Made by a program: the position numbers and the translations under genes
Notes under the pieces: model-generated
Databases searched by the model: none
The model's input: the letters and a program-made list of their open reading frames with translations, nothing else
What the model was told of the DNA's origin: nothing
Shown: piece after piece, positions 43,119 to 52,530 of the stretch
Layout of the letters: each line of letters opens with the position of its first letter
Position numbering within the stretch: position 1 is the stretch's first letter
From: Variovorax sp. PMC12
Lineage (GTDB): Bacteria; Pseudomonadota; Gammaproteobacteria; Burkholderiales; Burkholderiaceae_C
Reading direction: 5' to 3'
DNA: 64,000 nucleotides
Assembly: GCF_003019815.1 (NCBI RefSeq)
Contig: NZ_CP027773.1
Coordinates: forward strand, 3,793,001 to 3,857,000

Positions 43119-45071
43119 CTACTTGAACTCGTGACTCACCACAGGCGCCGACTTGCTGTCCTGCACGGTCACCCGTTGCCGATACACCTCGAGGTCGCCG
43201 TTGCGCACCTCGATGTTGTAGATGCCGGGACGCAGCGGCAGCGACTTGAGCGGCGGGCTCACGCCGCGGTCGGCGCCGTCGACGAAGACCTGGCCCCAGG
43301 GGCGGATGTTGAGCACCACGCGGCCCATGCCCGGTGCGGCGGCGGTCGCGTCGGGCGCGGCCGGCACCGTGGGAGGAGACAGCCGGTTCAGCTCGGCAAT
43401 GGCGTTGCGGGCGTCGCGGGCGTGCAGCCCTCGGCGGTAGCGGCGCAGGTAGGCCTCGTAGCCTTCGCGTGTGTTCTCGGCCTGGGCCAGGCTCCAGTCT
43501 TCCGCCTCGGCGGTCGCAAGCGCCGTATCGGCCGGTGTCGTGGCCGGCGGATTGACCGGCACGTTCTCGATCGGCGTCAGCGGTGCGCCGGCCGGCGTGG
43601 CAGGCGTTGCGGCCGGCGCACCGGCGACCGTGGTGCCGGCGCTGCCGCCAACAGCGGCCGGGGCCGTCGTCGGGCCTCCATCGGTGACAGGCGGAGTGGC
43701 TGCTGCCGGCGTGCCCGATGCGGCACCGGCATCGGTGGCCGGCGGAGGCATCACCGCGGGCGGCGACATGTTGCTCGACATCGGCGAAGCCGGCGGCGGC
43801 ACCGGCACCATCGCGGTGGAGGTCTGCTGCGGCTTCATGCCGGAGGTCAGGCGCAGCCCGATCCAGCCACCCACGGCCACGAGCGCGAACACCAGCACAC
43901 CCACCATGACCCAGGGCGGACGGCGCGACGACGCAGCTTTCTGCGTCCTGGTCTTCTTCACTGCCGGCGCCGGTGCCGGGGCCGGCGCCTCGACGGCAGC
44001 CACCGGCAAGGGTTCCAGCGGCACCGGCCCCGACATCGGCGAGAACTGCTGCGGCGCGAGCGGCGGAGGCGGAGGTGTCGACGACACGGGCGCCGCAGGA
44101 ATGATCACCGCCGGCACGCCCATGCCGCTCACATAGATGTCGCCCAGCTTGACCAGCCCCAGTTCTGCGGCGAAGGCGGCCACGGTCTGCGTGCGGTCCT
44201 TGCTGTGCACGGCCAGGGTGTGGTCGACCGCGGCGCAGAAGCCCGGGCTCAGGTCGTCGCGGCCCATCGAAGACAGCGGCACGTAGGCGTCCTGCACGCT
44301 GCGCACCACGGCCGAGGGCGGCGGATGGCCGGTCACCGCACGGTAGAGCACGGCGCCCAGCGCGTACAGGTCGGTCCAGGGGCCCTGCAGCAGGGTGTTG
44401 TCGTCGGCGTACTGCTCGATGGGCGAGTAGCCCGACTTCACCATCACCGCCACCTCGTCGACCAGGTCGGCGATGGACTTTCGCGCCGCGCCGAAATCGA
44501 GCAGCACCGGCAGGTCGTCGGGCTGGATGAAGATGTTGTCGGGCGCGATGTCGCGGTGGAAGCACTGGCTGCGGTGCAGCGTCTCCAGTGCCCCCAGCAG
44601 CGGCCCCAGCATGCCGAGCAGCCAAGCCTCGTTAATGCGGCCGGGTTCGTCTTCGGCAAGGCGCCTCAGGGTGCGGCCCTTGTAGAGCTGGATCGCCATG
44701 TAGGCGGTCGAGTTGGCCTCCCAGAAACGATGCACGCGCACGAGCGCGGGATGGCTGAACTGCGCGAGTGTGCGCGCCTCGTTGATGAAACTGCGCAGCC
44801 CCGCCTGGAAGGTGGCCGCGAGGCGCTCGGAGCGCACGAGCACGCTGTCGTCGCCCACGCGGCGCGCGAGCATCGACGGCATGTATTCCTTGATGGCCAC
44901 TTCGCGCTGCAGCGAGTGGTCGTACGCGCGGTAGACGATGCCGAAGCCGCCCTCGCCGATCACCTCGAGCAGTTCGAATTCATCGAGCCGGTGGCCCGGC
45001 TCCAGCGGATGCGGGCGTTCATCGGCTGGCGTATCGGCCGCCGCGCCTGCGCTGCCCTGCGTGGTGCTCAT
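43119..45071 (-). CDS. T6SS-associated transmembrane Ser/Thr protein kinase (PpkA-like)
   Basis: Inner-membrane kinase of 650 aa. The kinase domain is at about 33-300: glycine loop IGEGGFGIVYRA, Lys61 (AIKEY), catalytic HRDIAPDN with Asp174, and DFG at 192-194. A Pro-rich linker precedes one membrane helix at 385-407. The periplasmic part is Pro/Ala-rich and ends in a PEGA-like domain (VDGADRGVSPPLKSLPLRPG). It would phosphorylate the FHA protein at 53649 to trigger T6SS assembly. HRDIAPDN in place of HRDxKPEN is a family variant. Preceded by GGAGGAGA; the last gene of the tss minus-strand run. Confidence 0.88.
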   Translation of the reverse strand: MSTTQGSAGAAADTPADERPHPLEPGHRLDEFELLEVIGEGGFGIVYRAYDHSLQREVAIKEYMPSMLARRVGDDSVLVRSERLAATFQAGLRSFINEARTLAQFSHPALVRVHRFWEANSTAYMAIQLYKGRTLRRLAEDEPGRINEAWLLGMLGPLLGALETLHRSQCFHRDIAPDNIFIQPDDLPVLLDFGAARKSIADLVDEVAVMVKSGYSPIEQYADDNTLLQGPWTDLYALGAVLYRAVTGHPPPSAVVRSVQDAYVPLSSMGRDDLSPGFCAAVDHTLAVHSKDRTQTVAAFAAELGLVKLGDIYVSGMGVPAVIIPAAPVSSTPPPPPLAPQQFSPMSGPVPLEPLPVAAVEAPAPAPAPAVKKTRTQKAASSRRPPWVMVGVLVFALVAVGGWIGLRLTSGMKPQQTSTAMVPVPPPASPMSSNMSPPAVMPPPATDAGAASGTPAAATPPVTDGGPTTAPAAVGGSAGTTVAGAPAATPATPAGAPLTPIENVPVNPPATTPADTALATAEAEDWSLAQAENTREGYEAYLRRYRRGLHARDARNAIAELNRLSPPTVPAAPDATAAAPGMGRVVLNIRPWGQVFVDGADRGVSPPLKSLPLRPGIYNIEVRNGDLEVYRQRVTVQDSKSAPVVSHEFK

Positions 45072-45102
45072 GCGTCTTCTCCTCCCTCGGGATGTCGGCT
45101 TT

Positions 45103-45816
45103 TCATGCCCATGGCACATGCCCCTGCGAAAACAACTTGGAAAACAGCGGTGTGTTGAGCCCGCCGCCATGGGCCGCGGTGCGCAACGGCGAACCGTCGG
45201 CCTGGTTGGTCCACCAGTAGCTGGTGCTGCCGAGCGGGTCGAAACACAGTGGAAGCTCCGGCCAGCCGAGCCGCTGCTGGGCGCTCGCGCCACCCGCTGT
45301 AGGCCCGAGGATCGAGAGAATGTCGTCCGAGCCGCCGCTGGCCGTGTGAAAGCCGGCGCGGCCCGCGGCCAGCACCTGGCCGTCGAACTGGTCCGGCGCC
45401 ACGCCGTGGCGGATGGCCTGCAGCAGCGCGCTGCCGCATTGCCAGTACCACGCTGCCGAGCCCTCCAGCACCGACGGCCGGTAGTTGCGCGCGGCCACCT
45501 GCAGGGTGACGCACACCGGGTAGTAGCGGCCCACGCGGTCGCAGCTCGGCGCGAGGCAGCCGAACTGCACGGCATCGACGCCCTGCGTGGCGGGAATCGC
45601 GAAGTTCCACACCGGCGCCACGGCGTAGTGCCGCGTCATGGCGTCGGGCCAGCGCTTGAAGCTGCCCAGGCCGTTCTGCATCCAGCGGTCCCACCACGCC
45701 TGCAGTTCGCGCGGCATGCGGCGGTAGAGAAAGTCGCCGGCGGCGGGCAGCTTGCCGTACCAGCCGATCTGTTCGTCGACGGGCACCCAGGCCTGCGGGG
45801 GAATGCTGCTGTTCAT
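45103..45816 (-). CDS. tagF: T6SS-associated protein TagF
   Basis: Cytoplasmic protein of 237 aa of the TagF/ImpM family (DUF2094), a post-translational repressor of T6SS assembly in Pseudomonas and Agrobacterium. The diagnostic block IGWYGKLPAAGDFLYRRMP is near residue 17, followed by WWDRWMQNGLGSF. The C-terminal half contains LGSTSYWWTNQADGSPL. The chosen ATG at 45816 has GGGAGG upstream; an earlier start at 45846 does not. It is separated from tssM by a 130-bp gap containing a dispersed repeat. Confidence 0.92.
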   Translation of the reverse strand: MNSSIPPQAWVPVDEQIGWYGKLPAAGDFLYRRMPRELQAWWDRWMQNGLGSFKRWPDAMTRHYAVAPVWNFAIPATQGVDAVQFGCLAPSCDRVGRYYPVCVTLQVAARNYRPSVLEGSAAWYWQCGSALLQAIRHGVAPDQFDGQVLAAGRAGFHTASGGSDDILSILGPTAGGASAQQRLGWPELPLCFDPLGSTSYWWTNQADGSPLRTAAHGGGLNTPLFSKLFSQGHVPWA

Positions 45817-45853
45817 TGCGTATGCCTCCCGACAACCTCGCGGCATATGCCAA

Positions 45854-45945
45854 GAGCACCGCGGAACCGGCTTTGCCGGGCCGCCGGTGTTGCCCCCTGC
45901 ACGGAGGGCGGAGAAGCGGCACGAAGTGCGCGAAGCCTGGGGGTG
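45854..45945 (-). repeat. Dispersed intergenic palindromic repeat, copy 4
   Basis: Inverted full-length copy in the gap between tssM and tagF. It has the core GCACCGCGGAACCGGCTTTG, CCGGGCCGCCGGTGTTGC, then CACGAAGTGCGCGAAGCC and CTGGGGGTG. Its presence inside the tss operon may affect mRNA processing or tagF expression. Confidence 0.88.
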
Positions 45946-45946
45946 C

Positions 45947-48900
45947 TCATGATTTCCCGGGGCACGAGAAGCTGTTCATCTGCGCAAGGCGAAGCGGGTT
46001 GTAGACGCTGTTGGCCGTTACCGCCAGCACCACCTTCTTGCCCTGCAGGTCGAAGGTCGCGGTGAAGGATTCGGGGGATCTGCCCGACGAAATGGAGGCC
46101 TTGTCGAACAGGCGGTGCAGCGCCCACGGCCCCTCGGTCACGATGCCGCCGGCGGGCGTGCCGTTGGCGGTTGTCACCTGCAGGCGCACCTGGTTGCTGT
46201 TGCGCGGCCCGGGCCACTTGACGGTGCTGGGCGCCTGCGGGCCATGCGCATAGCGCACTGTCTGGCCGTCGACGTCGAGCGTGAACTGCGTGAGCGCGGC
46301 GTCCATGTCCTCGGGACGGATGTCGAGCGTGAACGACGGCGTGCGCCCGCCCGCCATGCCCGAGAAGAACACGTCGCGGATCGCCTGCGCCTTCTGGAAC
46401 GAATCGAGGTAGGCCGAGCGCCCCGCGGCGCTGCCGTCCACGCCGCGCTTGAAGGCCCACGGGTTGACCGAGGTGTCGACCTGGGTGATGAGGTTCTTCT
46501 GGAAGAAGTCGTCCATCATCCCGCCCGGCGCGAACAGCTGCGCGAAGTCGCCCGAGGCCACGTCGCGGCTGGAGCCGCGCGAGAACGGGTAGCGCCCCGC
46601 GATGGCCTGGTTGCAGAACGTGCCGATGCTGGCGGCCGCGCTCTGGCCGATGTTCTGCCGCGTCACCGCCGCCGCCTTCGACGACGCGGTGGCCGACAGG
46701 TCGTTGAGCATGCCCTGGAACGGCACCGGCAGGCGCCCCGCTTCCGCCTGCACCTTGGTGACGGCGTCGCTCGACGGCGGGATGTTGCCGCTGCGCAGCG
46801 CGGTGTCGGTGGCCGTGAGGAAGGTGTAGAGCTCGTTGATGAGCGCGGCGGTCGCGTCGATGGGCGCCTGCCCGCCCTGCTTGGGTGCCGTCACCATGCG
46901 GCGCAGCGGCTCGAAGTGGTTGTCGACCAGCGACTCGGGCCTGTCCACCTGCGCATTGCGGCGCTGGCTGCCATCGGGCTGGCCGATGAGCTGCTCGATG
47001 CGCTCGCGCGTGCTGGCCACGCGGTTCTGCGCCTGGTCGAGCAGGCTGCGCGCGGCCTCGTCGTGGTTGCGCAGCAGGTCGGTCTCGCGCGCGGCGCCGC
47101 GGATGATGCGCGACATCGGCGACTCCGAGGTCGAGAGCACGCGCGTCATCTGGATGCTCTGCAGCAGCGAGCGGCTGTCTGCCAGCCGGATGTCGGTGAG
47201 GTACTCGTCCCACACGCGGATGTAATCGGTCAGATAGAGCCTGCGCACTTCGCGCAGCAGCAGTTCGCGCGAGGTGATGTCGGCAATGCCCGGCGCGCGG
47301 ATCTGCAGCACCCAGCGGTCTTCCTGCTCGAGCGACAGCGTGGTCTCGGCCATGCGCTTGTCGAAGATGTCCCAGTAGCCGCGGTAGGTGAAGAGCGTGG
47401 GAATGCCGTCGGTCAGCGGCTTGCCGCTCGCGCGGCGGATCACCAGCGCCGATTCGGCGCCGCCCGCCTCCGCGATGGTGAAGGCGTTGGGCGGGCTGGT
47501 CTGCAGCAGGATGCGCCGCAGCCGCGCATAGGAGCGCTGCGCCAGCGGCACGCCGGCCAGGCGCTCGCGCGTCTGGGTGATGAGGCGCTCGTCCTTCGCG
47601 AAGGGCGAAGTCAGCACGCGGCCCGCGAACAGCGCCTTCAGGTGCGACTCGAGGTTGGTGCGCTGTTCGCGCGTGAGCGACGCGCCGATCTTGCGGTCCA
47701 CGTCGCTCAGCAGCCAGGCCTGCAGGAAATCGGCGTCGTAGCGCTCGGCGTCGAACAGCATCAGGTAGGCCTTGAGCGCCTCGTAGCTGTATTCGGCGTC
47801 GTTCTTCGAGGCCTCGCGCAGCGACTGCTCCACGCGCTGCGCGGCCTGCGGCAGCAGCACGGTTTCCAGGGCACGCTGGTAGACGCCGTCGGTGGCGGCC
47901 TGCAGCTTCTCGCCCTGGTAGAGGCCGAAGCGGTACGACAGCGGCGGATCGCCGACGTCGAAGTGGCTCGACTTCGGCAGGTCGCGCAGCCGGTCGAGGA
48001 TCAGCAGCGAACTCGCGATGTCGCCGCCCGAATCGACCACCGTCGGCAGCTCGCCGCGCGCCGCCGCCTTGTTGAAGGCCTTGGCGTTGCCGTCGACCTC
48101 GGCCACGTAGTCCTTGTTGTTGCGCCAGCTGTTCACGCACGCGCCCAGCAGCACCACCAGCAGCACGCCGATCAGGCTGTAGCCCGCGATGTCGATGGCG
48201 CGCTTGCGCCGGTACCAGCGCAGGTTGGTGCCGGCCACGCCCGCGTCGCGGAAGATCACCTGCTGCAGCAGTTCCTTCAGGAAGTAGCTCTTGCCCGGGC
48301 CCGGCGGCGGCGCGGGCGGTGCGTTGACCTGCAGGTAGCGCTTGATGGCGCCCATCACGCGGTCGAAGGCCGTGCCTTCCTGCGTGCCGCTGGTGAAGTA
48401 CACGCCGCGCAGCATCGACGCGGCCTCGAACTTCGACGGATTGAACACGTCGGCCAGGAAGGTGCCGAGGATGTCCTCGAAGCTCGCGAACTGCTGCGGC
48501 AGCAGGTAGGCCTGCGCGCGCCGCATCGGGTCGGGCTCGGCCGCCAGCAGCTCGGGCAGGCGTTCGTCCAGGCGCTGGTGCAGCAGCCTGTATTCCTGGT
48601 GGAAGCGCTCGCGCAGGTCGCCGCCCTTCAGCGGGGCCGCGCCCTTGCCGGCCTTCGCGTTCCTGTTGGCGGCATTGCCTTCGATGGGGAAGGTGAAGCC
48701 CCACACCTGCTGGCGCTCGGCGCGGCCCAGCGAGCCGAAGTATTCGTTGAAGCCCGCCAGCAGGTCGGTCTTGGTGACCAGCACGTACACCGGAAAGTCG
48801 ATGCCCAGGTCGTTGCGCAGCTCCAGCAGCCGCTTGCGCAGCGCCATTGCGTGGCGCGCGCGCTGCGCGTCGTCGGCCAGCGGCAGGTCGGCGATGCTGA

Positions 48901-49615
48901 TGGTGAGGATCGCACCGTTGATGGGCTGGCGCGGGCGGAACTTCTTGAGCAGTTCGAGGAAGCCCTTCCACTCGCTCTCGTCGGTCTCGCGGTTGCTCTC
49001 GTGCGTGGTGTAGCGCCCGGCGGTGTCGATGAGCACCGCCTCGTTGGTGAACCACCAGTCGCAGTTGCGCGTGCCGCCGATGCCGCGCACGGCCGCCTTG
49101 CCGAGTTGGTCGGCCAGCGGGAAGTCGAGGTCGGAGTTGACCAGCGCCGTGGTCTTGCCCGAGCCCGGCGCGCCGATGAAGATGTACCAGGGCAGCTGGT
49201 ACAGGTACTGCCGGTCGAACACCGAGAAGCGGCTGGCGGGCTTGCCGTCCGCCCCCTGCCCGAAGCGCATGTTCTTGAGGATGGCCGTGGCGTCGGTGAA
49301 GCCGCTCTGCAGCTCCTTGATCTCGGGCGCGTCCTCGGGCTTGGCCTCTTTCTCCTTCTTGGAAGGCGTGCGCAGCTGGTTCAGCAGCTGCGCATTGAGG
49401 CGGTGCTCGCGCCACTTGCGGTAGACCAGCCGCGCGAGCCACACCACGAACATCAGCGCGATGACGGCGATGCGCACGATCTCGTCTTCGAGCGGGCGGT
49501 AGCGGCCCACCGCGATGGCTGGGCCGATGATCCAGATCAGGAACGCGAGCGCGACCAGCCCCAGGAACACCCAGAGGTCGCGGCTGATGAGAAAACGGAA
49601 GATGGCGCGCAGCAT
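45947..49615 (-). CDS. tssM: T6SS membrane subunit TssM (IcmF)
   Basis: Largest T6SS membrane-complex protein, 1222 aa. Two N-terminal helices (about 13-35 and 45-62) are followed by a cytoplasmic P-loop domain, with Walker A GAPGSGKTT at 148-156 and the Walker B-like AVLIDTAGRY near 195. A third helix lies near AIDIAGYSLIGVLLVVLLGA. The long periplasmic part ends with the TssM C-terminal domain, including RLQVTTANGTPAGGIVTEGP. It forms the TssJLM channel spanning the envelope. GGAGGAG precedes the ATG, which overlaps the tssL stop. Confidence 0.96.
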   Translation of the reverse strand: MLRAIFRFLISRDLWVFLGLVALAFLIWIIGPAIAVGRYRPLEDEIVRIAVIALMFVVWLARLVYRKWREHRLNAQLLNQLRTPSKKEKEAKPEDAPEIKELQSGFTDATAILKNMRFGQGADGKPASRFSVFDRQYLYQLPWYIFIGAPGSGKTTALVNSDLDFPLADQLGKAAVRGIGGTRNCDWWFTNEAVLIDTAGRYTTHESNRETDESEWKGFLELLKKFRPRQPINGAILTISIADLPLADDAQRARHAMALRKRLLELRNDLGIDFPVYVLVTKTDLLAGFNEYFGSLGRAERQQVWGFTFPIEGNAANRNAKAGKGAAPLKGGDLRERFHQEYRLLHQRLDERLPELLAAEPDPMRRAQAYLLPQQFASFEDILGTFLADVFNPSKFEAASMLRGVYFTSGTQEGTAFDRVMGAIKRYLQVNAPPAPPPGPGKSYFLKELLQQVIFRDAGVAGTNLRWYRRKRAIDIAGYSLIGVLLVVLLGACVNSWRNNKDYVAEVDGNAKAFNKAAARGELPTVVDSGGDIASSLLILDRLRDLPKSSHFDVGDPPLSYRFGLYQGEKLQAATDGVYQRALETVLLPQAAQRVEQSLREASKNDAEYSYEALKAYLMLFDAERYDADFLQAWLLSDVDRKIGASLTREQRTNLESHLKALFAGRVLTSPFAKDERLITQTRERLAGVPLAQRSYARLRRILLQTSPPNAFTIAEAGGAESALVIRRASGKPLTDGIPTLFTYRGYWDIFDKRMAETTLSLEQEDRWVLQIRAPGIADITSRELLLREVRRLYLTDYIRVWDEYLTDIRLADSRSLLQSIQMTRVLSTSESPMSRIIRGAARETDLLRNHDEAARSLLDQAQNRVASTRERIEQLIGQPDGSQRRNAQVDRPESLVDNHFEPLRRMVTAPKQGGQAPIDATAALINELYTFLTATDTALRSGNIPPSSDAVTKVQAEAGRLPVPFQGMLNDLSATASSKAAAVTRQNIGQSAAASIGTFCNQAIAGRYPFSRGSSRDVASGDFAQLFAPGGMMDDFFQKNLITQVDTSVNPWAFKRGVDGSAAGRSAYLDSFQKAQAIRDVFFSGMAGGRTPSFTLDIRPEDMDAALTQFTLDVDGQTVRYAHGPQAPSTVKWPGPRNSNQVRLQVTTANGTPAGGIVTEGPWALHRLFDKASISSGRSPESFTATFDLQGKKVVLAVTANSVYNPLRLAQMNSFSCPGKS

Positions 49616-50982
49616 CAGCGGGCTCCTCCCGGCTGTTGTGCCGCAGGCGCGGGTACGCCTGCCACCGGCGCCACCAGCAGCGTGACCTCGACGCGACGGT
49701 TGCGCGCGCGGTTGGCCGGCGAGTCGTTGGGCGCGATGGGGTCGGCGTCGCCGCGGCCTTCGGCGCGCAGGCGCTCGGGCTTCGAAAGGCGCGTGGCGAT
49801 CATCTTTTTCACCGCGTCGGCGCGGGCCTGCGAGAGTTGCCAGTTCGACGGAAAGCGCACGCTGCGGATCGGCTGGTCGTCGCTGAAGCCGCTGATGAGC
49901 ACATTGCCTTCGACGGCGTTGAGCGCATCGGCCACGCGCGCGAGCACCGGCGCATAGCGGTCGAGCACGCGGTCGGAGCCCGATGCGAACAGGCCGTCGC
50001 CGCGCAGCACCACCACGCTGCGGTCGGCCTCGTCGCGCACCGTGAGCAGGCCGTCGCGGATTTCGGGCTCCAGGAAGCGCTGCAGGCGCGGCGTGGGCGC
50101 GGGCATGACCACGGCGCGCGCGGTCTGCGGCAGCCGCACTGCGTTGACGGCCGCGAAGGCGCCGTCGGACGTGCCCGCCAGGTTGAACGTGAGCAGCGCG
50201 AACGCCACCAGCAGCAGCACCGCCGCCACCGCGCCCACGGCCCACACCGGCAGCCAGTTGCGCGCGCGGCGCACCGGCGCGCTCGCGTCCTGCCAGTGCG
50301 GCGACAGCGGCACCGCGATCTCGCCGCGCGTCTGCCGGATGATCTGCAGCAGGCGCTGCTTGAGCGTTTCGAGCTGCGAGCGACCGTTGTCGATGACGCG
50401 GAAGCGCCCCTCGAAGCCCAGCACCAGGCAGAAGTAGATGAGCTCGATCAGGTGCAGGTGCTGCTGCGGGTTCTGCACCAGCCGCGACAGCAGCTGGAAG
50501 AATTTCTCGCCGCCCCAGGTTTCGTTGTGGAACATCACCAGCAGGCTCTGCGACGACCAGATGCTGCCGCCCCACGGTGTGAGCGCGGCGGCCTCGTCCA
50601 CCGCCGTGCACAGGCAGTAGCGCGCGCCGATGATCACCTCGGGCGCGATGCCCGCCTGCTGCGCGCGCGTCTCGAAGCGGCGCACCTCGTCGACCAGGTG
50701 CTCGCGCAACTGCGCCGGCGCGGGGTGATGGCCGGTTGCGCGGATCTGCGGAATCAGGTCGAGCAATGGATTGGCGGCCGCCACCAGCGGGTTGTTGCCC
50801 GCGAGCGCCGTGTCGCCCGCATGCGGACGCCGCGCGTCGTGCCATGCGGTGAATGACTCGGGCTGCGCGCCCATGCCGCGTTGCGCCGCGGGCATGCCGC
50901 CCGGGTCCGCAGCGCCCCCACCCCCTGGATTCGGCGGCACGAAACCTCCCGCGCCGACGGCCATGTCGTTCACACCGTTCAT
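49615..50982 (-). CDS. tssL: T6SS membrane subunit TssL fused to an OmpA-like domain
   Basis: Tail-anchored DotU-type protein of 455 aa. A glycine/proline-rich N-terminus (1-60) precedes the cytoplasmic DotU domain (about 65-225), which contains ARYCLCTAVDEAAALTPWGG and FYCLVLGFEGRFRV-like blocks. One membrane helix is at 244-266. A periplasmic OmpA-like peptidoglycan-binding domain follows (322-437, with SGFSDDQPIRS and NRARNRRVEVTL), making it the evolved TssL type. ATG at 50982 with GAGGGA; a GTG at 50994 overlapping the tssK stop is the alternative start. Confidence 0.94.
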   Translation of the reverse strand: MNGVNDMAVGAGGFVPPNPGGGGAADPGGMPAAQRGMGAQPESFTAWHDARRPHAGDTALAGNNPLVAAANPLLDLIPQIRATGHHPAPAQLREHLVDEVRRFETRAQQAGIAPEVIIGARYCLCTAVDEAAALTPWGGSIWSSQSLLVMFHNETWGGEKFFQLLSRLVQNPQQHLHLIELIYFCLVLGFEGRFRVIDNGRSQLETLKQRLLQIIRQTRGEIAVPLSPHWQDASAPVRRARNWLPVWAVGAVAAVLLLVAFALLTFNLAGTSDGAFAAVNAVRLPQTARAVVMPAPTPRLQRFLEPEIRDGLLTVRDEADRSVVVLRGDGLFASGSDRVLDRYAPVLARVADALNAVEGNVLISGFSDDQPIRSVRFPSNWQLSQARADAVKKMIATRLSKPERLRAEGRGDADPIAPNDSPANRARNRRVEVTLLVAPVAGVPAPAAQQPGGAR

Positions 50983-50990
50983 AGAGTCCC

Positions 50991-52367
50991 TCACGGACGG
51001 ATGGCCCAGAACTCCATGGCCAGCCCGGGAAAGTCACCGGCCAGGTGCATGGCCACGCCGCCCGACTTCTCGAGCTGGCGCCACATGTCGCCGCTCTTGT
51101 CGAGTTCGAAGTAGTGGTAGCCCGCGTTGTACGGAATCTGCCTGGGCGCCACCGGCAGCGGGCGCACGGTCACGCCCGGCAGCTGCAGCTGCACGAGGTC
51201 GCGGATGCGCTCGACAGAGCCGATCTTCACCTGCGTGGGGAAGCGCTGCTGGATGGCGTCGGCCGGCAGGTCGGCATGCACCGCAAGCACGAAGCCCGCG
51301 TTGCGCACCAGCACCGGGTCGGGCATGCGGCCCACGCGCACGCCGTGGCTGCGCTCCTCGAGCTCGATGGCGATCGCGCTCTGCTCGAGCACGGCCGACA
51401 GCGAACGCCGCAGCTCTTCCATCAGCGGACGAATGCTTTCGTTGAGGTTGTCGTGGTCGTACACCGGCCACAGCACCGGGCGCCGCGTTGGCGAAGTGTG
51501 CGTCGCCAGGTGGCAGGCCAGCTTGAGCCAGTCGATGAACAGCTGCTCGGGGTGCACCTGAACCGCCTGCTGTGCATGCCACGTGAGCGCGAGATAGCGA
51601 TTGACCAGCTCCAGCAGCAGGAAGTCGGACACCTCGCTCACGCCGCCGCGCCCGGGCTGCGACAGCCGCGAGGCCAGTGCCTCGGACCGCTGCGTGAGCA
51701 GGCCGTGCAGCTCCGCGATCATGCTGCGCAGCATGGTGTGCGCGGAAGCATCGAGCACCGGCGGAATGTAGTTGGCGTCGACCACCAGCTTGTGGTCGGT
51801 GCGGCGTTCGATCACGCGCACCGCGCCGATGGCCTGCCATTCGGCAGTGAGCGATGACGCGCGCGCAAGGCGCAGGCGCGGCGCGGCAAGCTGCAGCACC
51901 GCCGGCCCCAGCGCGACCGCGTTGCCGTCGTTCACCTCGCGCTCGATCACGCCGAAGCGCGCGGCCGAACCTTCGTCCTCCGCGAAGATGATCTCTTCGC
52001 TGCCCGGCCTGCGCAGCGGCAGTGCGAGCACGATGAGCTCATCGGTCAGGTCGTTGGGCACTTCATAGGGCAGCGGTGCGTCTTCGGCACCGAAGGAGAA
52101 CGGCGTGCCATCGGGCAGTACGCCCGCGCCGCCGAGCAGCGACACACGGCCCAGCGCATAGGCATCGCGATCTATCTCGAGATGCAGCCAACCCCAATAA
52201 GCGCCTTGCAGGCCGGCGGTGCGACGCGTCACGTATTGCTCGACGTAACGCTCGAGCTGCTGGAAATGCTGCGGCCGCAGGTACATGCCCTCGGACCACA
52301 CCACCCTATTCGCCAACGCCTGCGGATGAACGCCGTTTCTTCCAGCGCCCTGATTGCGAACTGTCAC
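50991..52367 (-). CDS. tssK: T6SS baseplate subunit TssK
   Basis: Baseplate-to-membrane-complex adaptor of about 458 aa. The family opening is VVWSEGMYLRPQHFQQ near residue 22; further blocks are NDLTDELIVLALPLRRPG, PRLRLARASSLTAEWQAIGA and FVLAVHADLPADAIQQRFP. No ATG fits: GTG at 52367 has AGGAGG 7 nt before it, and a TTG three bases earlier is also in frame. It overlaps or abuts tssL and is preceded by a 163-bp AT-richer gap after tssJ. Confidence 0.95.
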   Translation of the reverse strand: MTVRNQGAGRNGVHPQALANRVVWSEGMYLRPQHFQQLERYVEQYVTRRTAGLQGAYWGWLHLEIDRDAYALGRVSLLGGAGVLPDGTPFSFGAEDAPLPYEVPNDLTDELIVLALPLRRPGSEEIIFAEDEGSAARFGVIEREVNDGNAVALGPAVLQLAAPRLRLARASSLTAEWQAIGAVRVIERRTDHKLVVDANYIPPVLDASAHTMLRSMIAELHGLLTQRSEALASRLSQPGRGGVSEVSDFLLLELVNRYLALTWHAQQAVQVHPEQLFIDWLKLACHLATHTSPTRRPVLWPVYDHDNLNESIRPLMEELRRSLSAVLEQSAIAIELEERSHGVRVGRMPDPVLVRNAGFVLAVHADLPADAIQQRFPTQVKIGSVERIRDLVQLQLPGVTVRPLPVAPRQIPYNAGYHYFELDKSGDMWRQLEKSGGVAMHLAGDFPGLAMEFWAIRP

Positions 52368-52530
52368 CAAAGAACCTCCTGGGAGTGCTCACATGGAAGC
52401 GGAAGGCGCATGCACGGACGCCCTCCCATCGAACGATTTTTTTGCTCCGATGCTACACGGCGCGTCTTACGATTTGCACCGCTTTTCAAGCGCGGATTTC
52501 TCGCACTTTCGTACTAGGGAGCACAGAAAA

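Noticed and set aside
46115..49957. Very long open frame on the plus strand opposite tssM
   Set aside because: It is antisense to tssM and tssL, rich in Arg/Ala/His/Gln repeats, with no recognisable domain and no ribosome site. High GC makes such mirror frames common here.
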